Source: Frankiales bacterium (GTDB taxonomy: Bacteria; Actinomycetota; Actinomycetes; Mycobacteriales; SCTD01). From it: a stretch of DNA of 7,590 nt. This document shows, piece after piece, positions 1 to 6,182 of this stretch. Where the stretch lies: positions 1-7,590 of the forward strand of contig JAOPVD010000195.1 in assembly GCA_025966295.1 (NCBI GenBank). The letters run 5' to 3'. A program made the translations under genes and the position numbers. Below the pieces are notes generated by a model. The model ran no database searches. It was not told the DNA's origin and saw nothing but the letters and a program-made list of their open reading frames with translations. Numbering within the stretch: the first letter of the stretch is position 1; each line of letters opens with the position of its first letter.

Positions 1-175
1 CGGTGGCCGTCTGGTGCTGCGAACGCTCTTCCTGCCCTACGCGCCGCCGGGCCGCGGCCGCCGGCTGCGCCGTACGGCGATGCTCGTGCTGCCGCCGCTG
101 CTGGCGCGCGTGCCGGTCCGGCTGCTGGCGTGGGTGAGCCCGTCACGGCTGGTGCTGCTCCGGCGGCTGCCGTGA
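1..175 (+). CDS. C-terminal end of an unidentified basic, hydrophobic protein (5' partial)
   Basis: The reading frame beginning at base 2 is open from the window edge to the TGA at 173-175 and gives 57 residues. It has strongly G/C third positions, whereas the frame of the next gene is T-rich at third positions over the first bases, so this frame is the likelier coding one. The fragment is rich in Leu, Arg and Pro, with a hydrophobic stretch (near LVLPPLLARVPVRLLAWV) and a basic end (LLRRLP). I see no diagnostic motif and cannot assign a family; a transferase acting in the same polysaccharide locus is only a guess from context. Its stop codon overlaps the GTG start of the following kinase gene in a GTGA arrangement, so the two are probably co-transcribed and translationally coupled. 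Confidence 0.6.
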   Translation, partial: GGRLVLRTLFLPYAPPGRGRRLRRTAMLVLPPLLARVPVRLLAWVSPSRLVLLRRLP

Positions 176-1194
176 CCGGGCTGCTCGCGACGGCGCGGGA
201 GCGCTGGGGGGCGTGGGACGTCGGCACCCGGCCACCGCACTCGACGGTGCTGCTGGCCATGAAGCGAGAGGCCGCCAAGGCCACCACCGCGTTCCTGCTC
301 GACGACCGCGGCGAGGTGGTCGCCGTCGCCAAGGCCGCGCGCTCCGGCCCCGGCGACGCGGTGCTCGAAAAGGAGGCGGCCGCGGCCCGGAGCTGGCACC
401 GCAACGACTGGCCGCTCGTGCGGTCCAGCTGCCCGCGGGTGCTCGACCTGACCGGCGACCCCGGGGGTCGGGTGCTGTGGCTGTCGGCCGTGCCCGGCAC
501 CTCGATGCTGGTGTCCTACCTCGGCGCCGGTCACCTGCGCCGCCGCGGGGCGGTGACGGCCGACTTCGCCCGGGCCGCGGCCTGGCTCGACGCGCTTCAG
601 GAGCAGAGCCAGGGGGAGCGCTACTCACTGGACGAGCTCCAGCAGCTGATGGACGGCACCTTCGCGGCCTACGGCGGCCAGGACCCGGCCGTGCAGGAGC
701 TGTTCGCGGACGCCCGCACGGCGCTGGCCGCCAGCTGCCCGGACGGTGTCGTCAGCACCGCCGTGCACGGGGACTTCTGGATGGGCAACCTGCTGGTCGC
801 CCAGGGGCGGGTGACCGGCGTGGTCGACCTGGAGCTCAGCGTCGAGCGCGGGCTGCCGATGACCGACGTCCTGAAGCTGCCGCTGTCCTACGCGCTGTAC
901 CTCGACACCGCCGGGCGCTGCCGGCCGCGCCCGGGCACCTGGGCGCACCTGGTCGGGTTCGAGGAGGTCTTCCTCGGAACCGGCCACCTGGCCAGGGCGG
1001 CCGCGGCGTTCGTCCACGGCCGGATGCAGCGCCTGGGGCTGGAGCCGGCGTCGCTGCGGGCCTTCCTGCCGCTGGTGCTCGCCCAGCAGGCCGTGCTGCA
1101 GCGGCACGACCCGGTGGCCGCCGACGGCTACGCCCAGCTGCTCGGCGTCCTCGCCCGGGGCCGCCGTACCTCCTGGGTCTGGAGCCCGGCTTGA
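172..1194 (+). CDS. Phosphotransferase (aminoglycoside phosphotransferase/choline kinase-like fold) family protein
   Basis: A 340-residue protein of the APH-like kinase fold. Visible motifs are the N-lobe strand VVAVAK, with Lys54 as candidate ATP-binding lysine, and a following Glu-rich helix (E66/E68). The catalytic loop HGDFWMGNLLV has His199, Asp201 (catalytic base) and Asn206. The metal-binding segment GVVDLELS has Asp219 and Glu221, where many family members have VDWE. The length is normal for the family. The GTG at 172 is preferred over an ATG at 130 because it gives a 4-nt GTGA overlap with the preceding stop; the ATG would force a 46-nt overlap. No strong Shine-Dalgarno precedes either. 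The family phosphorylates hydroxyls of diverse small molecules. Beside glycan genes a sugar or sugar-derivative substrate is plausible, and nothing here points specifically to antibiotic resistance. The family is confident; the substrate is unknown. Confidence 0.88.
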   Translation: MTGLLATARERWGAWDVGTRPPHSTVLLAMKREAAKATTAFLLDDRGEVVAVAKAARSGPGDAVLEKEAAAARSWHRNDWPLVRSSCPRVLDLTGDPGGRVLWLSAVPGTSMLVSYLGAGHLRRRGAVTADFARAAAWLDALQEQSQGERYSLDELQQLMDGTFAAYGGQDPAVQELFADARTALAASCPDGVVSTAVHGDFWMGNLLVAQGRVTGVVDLELSVERGLPMTDVLKLPLSYALYLDTAGRCRPRPGTWAHLVGFEEVFLGTGHLARAAAAFVHGRMQRLGLEPASLRAFLPLVLAQQAVLQRHDPVAADGYAQLLGVLARGRRTSWVWSPA

Positions 1195-2522
1195 TGAGAC
1201 CGCTGCTGCGCACCGCGAAGACCGGCACCCTGGCGGTGCTCGCGCTCTGCACGGGCACCGTCCTGGCGGTCCCGGCCGAGGCGGCCACCACCCTCTACGT
1301 CGACAAGAGCAGCCGCGCCTGCACCGACGTGGGCCCCGGCACCGCCGCCCGGCCGTTCTGCACGCTGGGCCGGGCGGCGACGGTCGCGACCGCCGGCCAG
1401 ACGGTGCTGGTGGCCACCGGCCGGTACGCCGAGCAGCTGCAGCCGCGCAACAGCGGGACCTCCGGCAAGCCCATCACGTTCGCGGCCAAGTACGGCTCGA
1501 ACGTCGTCATCACCGGCGGCACCTACGGGGTGCTCGTGTCCGGCCGCTCCTACATCACGGTGCGCGGCTTCACGATCGTGCACACGCCGGGCTCGGGCAT
1601 CTACGTCAAGAGCTCCAAGCGGATCCGGCTCGAGAGCAACCGGGTGGCCTACTCCGGCACGCCCGGCGACGCCAAGAAGACGGCGCGCGGGATCACCCTC
1701 AACGCCACCACCGACTCGGTGGTGAAGGCCAACGTCGTGGACCACAACAGCGACACGGGCATCTTCCTCGGCGCGGGCACGACCCGGGTCACCGTGGTCA
1801 GCAACGAGAGCACCCGCAACGCCCGCGAGTACCTGCGCGGCGCCGCCGGCATCGACGTCCGCGGCCCCGGCAACAGCATCGTGAGCAACCGCAGCCACGA
1901 CAACGAGGACTCCGGCATCCAGGTCCGGCTGGGCGGCGACAAGGCCCTGGTGGTCGGCAACCTGGTCTGGCGCAACGGCGACCACGGCATCGACGTGCTG
2001 CAGGCCCCCGGCGTCCGGGTGGTCGGCAACACCGCCTACGGCAACGCGACCGCGGGCATCAACTTCGAAGGCGCCAAGCCGGCTTCCTCAGGTGCCCGGG
2101 TGCAGAACAACATCGCCGTCGACAACGGCGTCAACAGCGACCGCACCGAGGGCAACATCCGGGTCGACGACAACGCCAAGGCCGGCACCGTGGTCGACAC
2201 CAACCTGGTCTGGCTGAGCAAGCCGGGGGTGATGTACGTCTGGGGCACCGACAAGCACGCGTCCCAGACGGCGTTCGCGCACGCCGAGCCCGGCCAGGAG
2301 GCGAACGGGATCGAGGCGAACCCGCGCTTCGTCGACGCCGCCAAGAGCAACTTCCGGCTGCAGGTCAGCTCGCCGGCGGTCGACAGCGCGGACAGCGCCG
2401 CGAGCGGCCAGCTGCTGTACGACGTGTACCTGGTCCGGCGCGTCGACGTGAAGTCGGTGGCCAACACCGGCAGCGGACCGCGGCGCTACGACGACCGCGG
2501 CGCGGTCGAGCGCCCGTCGTAG
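1194..2522 (+). CDS. Secreted right-handed parallel beta-helix repeat protein (pectate lyase-like fold)
   Basis: A 442-residue exported protein. Residues 1-30 form a Sec signal peptide: basic MRPLLRTAK, hydrophobic core 12-26, and probable cleavage after Ala30 (A-E-A|A). Residues 34-82 match the DUF1565-type opening of beta-helix proteins (YVD...GT...PFCTLGRA...GQTVLVATGRY). Residues about 110-340 contain some nine imperfect coils, each with a GI-x-V/L strand followed by a V-x-x-N turn: GIYVKS, GITLNA, GIFLGA, GIDVRG, GIQVRL, GIDVLQ, GINFEG and NIRVDD. Residues 374-440 are the usual closing segment (NPRFVD...NFRLQVSSPAVDSA...DDRGAVE). There is no LPXTG or other anchor, so release outside the cell is expected. 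The ATG overlaps the kinase stop by one base (TGATG), with GGAG at 1181-1184 nine bases upstream. Members include lyases, hydrolases and epimerases of polysaccharides; catalytic residues cannot be assigned by eye, so activity on the local polymer is inferred. Confidence 0.9.
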   Translation: MRPLLRTAKTGTLAVLALCTGTVLAVPAEAATTLYVDKSSRACTDVGPGTAARPFCTLGRAATVATAGQTVLVATGRYAEQLQPRNSGTSGKPITFAAKYGSNVVITGGTYGVLVSGRSYITVRGFTIVHTPGSGIYVKSSKRIRLESNRVAYSGTPGDAKKTARGITLNATTDSVVKANVVDHNSDTGIFLGAGTTRVTVVSNESTRNAREYLRGAAGIDVRGPGNSIVSNRSHDNEDSGIQVRLGGDKALVVGNLVWRNGDHGIDVLQAPGVRVVGNTAYGNATAGINFEGAKPASSGARVQNNIAVDNGVNSDRTEGNIRVDDNAKAGTVVDTNLVWLSKPGVMYVWGTDKHASQTAFAHAEPGQEANGIEANPRFVDAAKSNFRLQVSSPAVDSADSAASGQLLYDVYLVRRVDVKSVANTGSGPRRYDDRGAVERPS

Positions 2523-2523
2523 C
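2485..2523. terminator. Inverted repeat at the convergent gene junction, candidate bidirectional terminator
   Basis: A 9-bp perfect inverted repeat: GCTACGACG at 2485-2493 and CGTCGTAGC at 2515-2523. Between the arms lies the second half of a 7-bp stem with a 3-nt loop (CGACCGC at 2492-2498, GCGGTCG at 2502-2508). The two structures share bases, so they are mutually exclusive in full form. The outer arm covers the stop codon of the beta-helix gene and the last base of the minus-strand gene. There is no U-tract on either side, so this is not a canonical intrinsic terminator; U-less hairpins have been proposed as terminators in actinomycetes. It is the only visible candidate between two converging transcription units. 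Confidence 0.4.
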
Positions 2524-2864
2524 TACTGCTCGAGCGGGCTCTCGGCCGGCATCGGCGTCGGCTGGGGCGGCACGGTGGCCTGCTCCACGACGTCCGGGAG
2601 CACGACGACGAGGCGCTCGTGGGCCTGCGGCAGCCGCGCCAGGATGGTCGCCACCAGCTGCGACGGGTGGCCCACCAGGGCGGTGTCGACCAGCCGGCTG
2701 ACGTGCAGCGGACCGCGGCTGCTGCTGGTGACCAGCACGTCGGCGTCCGAGACGTCCTCGACGACGATGAGCCGCTCGTTGGCCTCGACGTGCGCCCGGA
2801 GGACCTCGCGGAGCAACGGCGGCTCGGCGACGACCTGGACGCGCACGGGCCCGGCCGGAGTCAA
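2523..2864 (-). CDS. Small protein resembling a degenerate response-regulator receiver domain
   Basis: A 113-residue protein and the last gene of the minus-strand run. Residues 7-39 (VRVQVVAEPPLLREVLRAHV and the following NERLIVVEDV) read like the start of a NarL/FixJ-type receiver domain: a beta strand, then a PLLRE-x-LRA helix, then an IVVEDV strand. The acidic pocket is absent (AEPP where DDHP is usual), and the expected phospho-acceptor strand reads ADVLVTSSSR (41-50) with no Asp at its end. Further strand-like segments occur at 61-65 and 84-89. There is no DNA-binding HTH; residues 98-113 are a Pro/Glu-rich tail. The TTG at 2864 gives a TTGA overlap with the preceding stop and has GAGG six bases upstream, so I prefer it to the in-frame GTG at 2846, which lacks such a site. 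It is real by codon use and coupling; the receiver resemblance is by eye only, and function is unknown. Confidence 0.72.
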   Translation of the reverse strand: MTPAGPVRVQVVAEPPLLREVLRAHVEANERLIVVEDVSDADVLVTSSSRGPLHVSRLVDTALVGHPSQLVATILARLPQAHERLVVVLPDVVEQATVPPQPTPMPAESPLEQ

Positions 2865-3757
2865 CGACCACCTCGGCCGAGGACGACCAGGACGGTGCGG
2901 GCCAGGATCTCCAGGTCCAGCCAGATGCTGCGGTGCGCCAGGTAGTACAGGTCGTAGGCGTGCGCCTCCCAGCGCGGCGCGACCCCGTCGGCGTAGCCCA
3001 GCCGGACGGCGGCCCAGCCGGTCAGCCCGGGCTTGCTGGCGTGCCGGGTCCGGAAGGCCGGCACCGTGCGCTGCAGCCCCTCCTCGAACTCCGGCCGCTC
3101 CGGCCGCGGGCCGATGAGGGTCATGTCGCCGCGCACCAGGTTCCAGAGCTGGGGCAGCTCGTCGAGGCGGGTGCGCCGCAGGACGTGGCCGAGCCGGGTG
3201 ATGCGCGGGTCCCGGACGGAGGCGTACTGCGGCCCGGCGGCCTCGGCGTCGACCCGCATGGTGCGGATCTTCCAGATCGTGAACAGCCGGCCGCTCAGGC
3301 CGACCCGGACCTGCGAATAGAACAGCGGGCCCTTGTCGTCGAGCCGGACGGCCAGCCAGAGCAGCGGCAGCACGAACACCGTGCAGAAGACCAGACCGAA
3401 GGCGCCGACGACCAGGTCGACCACCCGCCGCAGGAACCGGGACACCGGCCCGCGCCGGACGTCGAACACCCCGAACGCCGGGTGCAGGCCGTCGAGGTCG
3501 ACGCGGCGGTAGCGCTTCTCGTACACACCGCGGCCGTGCCGGATCGTGACGCCGCCGTTGCGCAGCACCTCCAGCGTGCGGGTGACGCGCTCGTCGGCGA
3601 GGGCGGCGCTGGATGCGCCGACCTGCTTGACCCCGGCGCGGCGGAGCGCGTCGAGCAGGTCCTCGGGGTCGAGGTAGGGCGAGGACGCGAGGGGGATCGC
3701 GTCCGGGAAGCGCCCGGCCTCGCGCTCGCTGGCCACGAGCAGGGTGTGTCGGTTCAC
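2861..3757 (-). CDS. Sugar transferase (undecaprenyl-phosphate phosphoglycosyl transferase, WbaP/PglC superfamily) with short N-terminus
   Basis: A 298-residue bacterial sugar transferase that would move a sugar phosphate from a nucleotide sugar to a polyprenyl phosphate, starting repeat-unit assembly at the inner membrane face. The C-terminal catalytic domain is complete: hydrophobic reentrant helix about 111-139, KGPLFYSQ at 142-149, FTIWKIRTM at 159-167, DPRITRLG from 183, RLDELPQLWNLVRGDM from 197 with the Asp199-Glu200 catalytic dyad, LIGPRPERPEF, PGLTGWA from 243 and a final YDLYYLAHRS segment. Residues 1-110 are soluble. They look like the remnant of the nucleotide-binding-like region of long WbaP/WcaJ enzymes (GVYEKRYRRVDLDGLHPAF) without the usual four or five N-terminal transmembrane helices. 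GTG 3757 is chosen because it gives a GTGA overlap with the upstream stop and has GGAG five bases away. The upstream ATG at 3826 would add 23 residues of ligase-gene antiframe. Sugar specificity is unknown. Confidence 0.93.
   Translation of the reverse strand: MNRHTLLVASEREAGRFPDAIPLASSPYLDPEDLLDALRRAGVKQVGASSAALADERVTRTLEVLRNGGVTIRHGRGVYEKRYRRVDLDGLHPAFGVFDVRRGPVSRFLRRVVDLVVGAFGLVFCTVFVLPLLWLAVRLDDKGPLFYSQVRVGLSGRLFTIWKIRTMRVDAEAAGPQYASVRDPRITRLGHVLRRTRLDELPQLWNLVRGDMTLIGPRPERPEFEEGLQRTVPAFRTRHASKPGLTGWAAVRLGYADGVAPRWEAHAYDLYYLAHRSIWLDLEILARTVLVVLGRGGR
2871..2882 (-). promoter_or_regulatory. Palindrome containing the ribosome binding site of the TTG-start gene
   Basis: CCTCGGCCGAGG is a perfect 12-bp palindrome. 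On the minus-strand transcript its 3' half is the GAGG (2874-2871) placed six bases before the TTG start at 2864, which makes it the likely Shine-Dalgarno sequence and decides that start. In RNA it could fold as a 4-bp GC-rich hairpin with a GGCC loop that hides the site unless ribosomes finishing the sugar transferase gene open it. It also encodes part of the sugar transferase C-terminus (LGRGGR), so a chance palindrome in GC-rich DNA cannot be excluded. Confidence 0.35.
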
Positions 3758-5004
3758 GTCAGCTCCGAGGACGTGCGGGGTGCGGTCGCGAGACGGGCAG
3801 CAGCAAGCAGCCCGAGCAGCAGCCACACGTGGCGGAAGTGGAGGACCTCATGGGTCACGAGGCCCGGGACGACGGTCAGGACGGCGACAGCCAGGGCCGC
3901 CGGTGACGTGAGCCACGCGGCGCCACGGACGGCGACGCGCCAGGCGGTCACGACGGCCCCGCCGAGGAGCAGGAGGAGCGCGACCGCGCCCAGCACCCCG
4001 CGCTCGAGCAGGCTGGCGAGCAGGTCGCTGTGCAGGCTCTTGCCGACCTCCGAGACCTGTGCCAGCCGGATCCCGGCGGTGCCCGGACCGACCCCGACGA
4101 GGACCTCGTCGCCGAAGGTGTGGAAGCCGAGCTGCCAGAGCACGAAGCGGCTGGAGTCGGAGCGGTCGAGGCGCCCGATGCTGTTGTGCAGCACCGGGGT
4201 GTCGGCGATGACCGTCGGGGTCACGGCCAGGGCGGGGGCGGTCAGGCCGATGCCGAGGGCGGCGACCACGGCGGCCGCGGCCAGCTTGGCCGTGGACTGG
4301 AGCGAGTTCGGCGCGCGGAGCTGCCGGACGAGGCGGCGCACCAGCAGCACCGCGATGGCCAGCCCGGTGCCGATGAGCGCCGCCATCGAGCCGGTGAGGA
4401 CGACGGCGATGACCAGCGGCACCACGAGCACCCGCCGCAGCCAGGCCCGCTGGACGACGGCGAGCACGAGGAACAGCGACACCGCGTAGTAGGAGCCGGC
4501 CAGGTTGGGGTTGGCGAACGTCCCGAACGCGCGGTGCTGGCTGGTGACGAGGATCCCCCAGGCGGCGGTGGGGATCAGGCCCGCCGCCGAGAGCAGCAGC
4601 GGCGCCGTCCACGCGACCGCGCCGGCGACCCAGGCCACCACGGCGCGCCGGGCCCACGGCCCGGGGGCGCTCACCACCCGGGTCACGGTGAGGGCCGCGA
4701 GCAGCAGGTACACGTCGGTGCCGATGGCCTGCAGCGAGTCGCCGGGGTAGCGGCTGAGCGCTCCGGCCAGCAAGCCGGCGAGGACAAGCAGCAGCGTCGG
4801 GAGCAGGTAGAAGGCGTGCGGGAAGCGCATCCGGCGGCAGGTGTCGAACAGGCCCCACGCGACCAGCGGCACCAGGGCCACGTCGACGAGCGAGGTCGCC
4901 TGCGGGCCCCGGTTGCCCCAGGCGGGCAGCAGCAGCGCGGCCAGCACCAGCAGGACACCGACCGAGGTCGGCACGGCGTCGCGGTGCGCGCGGGGCAACG
5001 TCAT
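3754..5004 (-). CDS. O-antigen ligase/polymerase family membrane protein (Wzy/WaaL-like)
   Basis: A 416-residue polytopic membrane protein with roughly 10-12 hydrophobic segments, for example about 12-28, 38-52, 64-82, 95-112, 122-142, 171-186, 190-222, 238-262, 338-356, 367-383 and 390-407. Family signatures are FANPNLAGSYYA at 163-174 and, in the large extracytoplasmic loop (about 262-337), SSRFVLWQLGFHTF with Arg286, GVGPGT at 304-309 and LHSDLLASLLERGVLG at 324-339. These proteins join or transfer Und-PP-linked glycans outside the membrane; polymerase and ligase cannot be separated by sequence, but beside a phosphoglycosyl transferase and GT4 enzyme a polymerase role fits. ATG 5004 is chosen because it gives an ATGA overlap with the upstream GT stop. 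The frame continues open upstream, but that part is an Arg/Pro/Ala-rich antiframe of the GT gene. A weak AGGG lies five bases before the ATG. Confidence 0.9.
   Translation of the reverse strand: MTLPRAHRDAVPTSVGVLLVLAALLLPAWGNRGPQATSLVDVALVPLVAWGLFDTCRRMRFPHAFYLLPTLLLVLAGLLAGALSRYPGDSLQAIGTDVYLLLAALTVTRVVSAPGPWARRAVVAWVAGAVAWTAPLLLSAAGLIPTAAWGILVTSQHRAFGTFANPNLAGSYYAVSLFLVLAVVQRAWLRRVLVVPLVIAVVLTGSMAALIGTGLAIAVLLVRRLVRQLRAPNSLQSTAKLAAAAVVAALGIGLTAPALAVTPTVIADTPVLHNSIGRLDRSDSSRFVLWQLGFHTFGDEVLVGVGPGTAGIRLAQVSEVGKSLHSDLLASLLERGVLGAVALLLLLGGAVVTAWRVAVRGAAWLTSPAALAVAVLTVVPGLVTHEVLHFRHVWLLLGLLAAARLATAPRTSSELT
3763..3766 (-). promoter_or_regulatory. Ribosome binding site fixing the sugar transferase start
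   Basis: GGAG on the minus strand, five bases before the GTG at 3757. With the GTGA overlap it settles the start of the sugar transferase against the longer ATG version at 3826. Confidence 0.6.
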
Positions 5005-6182
5005 GGCAGCCCTGCGCCGGCGCGCACGGGGGCGTCGTCGTGGCCGAGGCAGCGCGCGTATACCGCGTCCAGCCCGTCCACCATGGCGCGGACGTCGAAG
5101 CGCCCACGCACCGAGGTGGCCGCGGCCAGGCCCCAGGCCTGCAGGCGGTCCAGGTCGGAGGTGGCCTCGAGCACCGCGTTGGCCAGCAGGTCGGGCCGGG
5201 CGGCCGGCACGAGCAGGCCGGTGTGCCCGGGGGAGACCAGGTCCGGGATGCCGTTGACCGCGGTCGCGACCGACGGCAGGCCGGCGAGGCAGGCCTCGGT
5301 GAGCGCCCGGCCGAGGCCCTCCCAGAGCGAGGACTGCACGAACAGGTCCGCGGTCGCCAGCAGGTCCGCGACGTCGTCGCGGTGGCCGAGCAGGTGCAGC
5401 CGGGCCAGCCCCGCAGCGGCCCGCTCGACCTCGGTCCGCAGCTCGCCGTCGCCGACCACGACCAGGTGCAGGTCGGGGTTGCCGGCAAGCGCCAGCCGGG
5501 CCGCCGCGACGAGGTCGAGCGGTGCCTTCTGCTCCATCAGCCGGCCGACCCAGACGCCGACCACCGCGTGCGGCGGCAGCCCGAGCCGGCGGCGGACCTC
5601 GGTACGGCGCTCCTCGGTGCGGGCGGTGGCGAACAGCCCCTCGTCCACGCCGCTGGCGACGACGACGCCCTGCCCGGCGGGCACGATCCGCAGCGCGCGG
5701 GCCTCCACCAGGTTGCTGTCGCAGACGCACACCACCTCGTGCGCGCGGCGGGCGGCGCGCCGCTCGGCGGCCAGCAGCACCGGCCGCAGGTAGCGCGCCG
5801 TCGCCGGGGTGACCGGCATCCCGTGCAGCGTGTGCACGATGGCGGGCACGCCCTCGGCGGCGGCCGCGAGGCGGCCCACGACGCCGGCCTTGCTGCCGTG
5901 CGTGTGCACCACGTCCGGCCGGAGCCGGGCCAGCACGCGCCGCAGCTCCTGGTACGCCGGCAGCTCACGCGCCGGCGCGAGGTCGCGCTGGAGGTGCACC
6001 AGGTCGACGACCTCGTCCGCCACCCGCGCGGCCCGCTCGGCCTGGGCGCCGCCGGCGGGGGCGGCGATCACCACCCGCCAGCGGTCCCGGTCGAGCCCCT
6101 CGCAGGTCGCGAGGGTGTTGTCCTGGGCGCCGCCGTGGTCCATGTGGTTCAGGACGTGCAGGACGACGTGCGGCTCCGGCAT
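5001..6182 (-). CDS. Glycosyltransferase family 4-like enzyme (GT-B fold)
   Basis: A 393-residue retaining-type glycosyltransferase, expected at the cytoplasmic membrane face, adding a sugar from a nucleotide donor to the lipid-linked acceptor. The N-terminal acceptor domain shows NHMDHGGAQDN at 12-22 (glycine-rich GGAQ loop) and DVVHTHGSKAGVVGR at 90-104. The C-terminal donor domain shows VGVWVGRLMEQKAPLDLV from 208, LHLVVVGDGELR at 238-249, LHLLGHRDDV and the EX7E motif EGLGRALTE (Glu288, Glu296), followed by AVNGIPDLVSPGHTGLLV. The domain order and length are complete and typical. The ATG at 6182 overlaps the epimerase stop by one base (TGATG). A GTG directly in front (6185) would give a 4-nt GTGA overlap like its neighbours and add one residue, so the start is ambiguous by one codon. 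Donor and linkage are not predictable here. Confidence 0.93.
   Translation of the reverse strand: MPEPHVVLHVLNHMDHGGAQDNTLATCEGLDRDRWRVVIAAPAGGAQAERAARVADEVVDLVHLQRDLAPARELPAYQELRRVLARLRPDVVHTHGSKAGVVGRLAAAAEGVPAIVHTLHGMPVTPATARYLRPVLLAAERRAARRAHEVVCVCDSNLVEARALRIVPAGQGVVVASGVDEGLFATARTEERRTEVRRRLGLPPHAVVGVWVGRLMEQKAPLDLVAAARLALAGNPDLHLVVVGDGELRTEVERAAAGLARLHLLGHRDDVADLLATADLFVQSSLWEGLGRALTEACLAGLPSVATAVNGIPDLVSPGHTGLLVPAARPDLLANAVLEATSDLDRLQAWGLAAATSVRGRFDVRAMVDGLDAVYARCLGHDDAPVRAGAGLP

Noticed and set aside
37..628. Minus-strand open frames (165 and 161 residues) over the kinase start
   Set aside because: They are Arg/Pro/Gly-rich shadow translations opposite a kinase with conserved N-lobe features.
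213..1193. Upstream extension of the beta-helix reading frame to give a 769-residue protein
   Set aside because: The first 327 residues are Arg/Ala/Gly/Pro-rich antiframe of the kinase gene. A clean signal peptide begins at 1194 with a ribosome site.
172..1194. Antibiotic resistance determinant
   Set aside because: Only the broad phosphotransferase fold is visible. Context is glycan synthesis, and no specific aminoglycoside or macrolide kinase signature was recognised.
1128..1985. Minus-strand 285-residue open frame opposite the beta-helix gene
   Set aside because: It is Val/Ala/Gly/Asp-rich antisense of the repeat region with no ribosome site or motif. The plus-strand protein has a signal peptide and beta-helix repeats.
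2528..2535. GCTCGAGC palindrome next to the convergent junction as an operator or attachment site
   Set aside because: It is eight bases, inside coding sequence, and of a kind frequent by chance in this base composition. There is no partner repeat or integrase.
5005..5730. Long N-terminal extension of the O-antigen ligase-like protein
   Set aside because: It overlies the GT4 donor domain in another frame and has no membrane or domain features. The ATGA overlap at 5001-5004 explains the true start.
2933..5793. Long plus-strand open frames over the minus-strand operon (518 and 587 residues)
   Set aside because: Their compositions are antisense shadows of conserved minus-strand genes, with no recognisable domain. 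High GC content makes such frames common.
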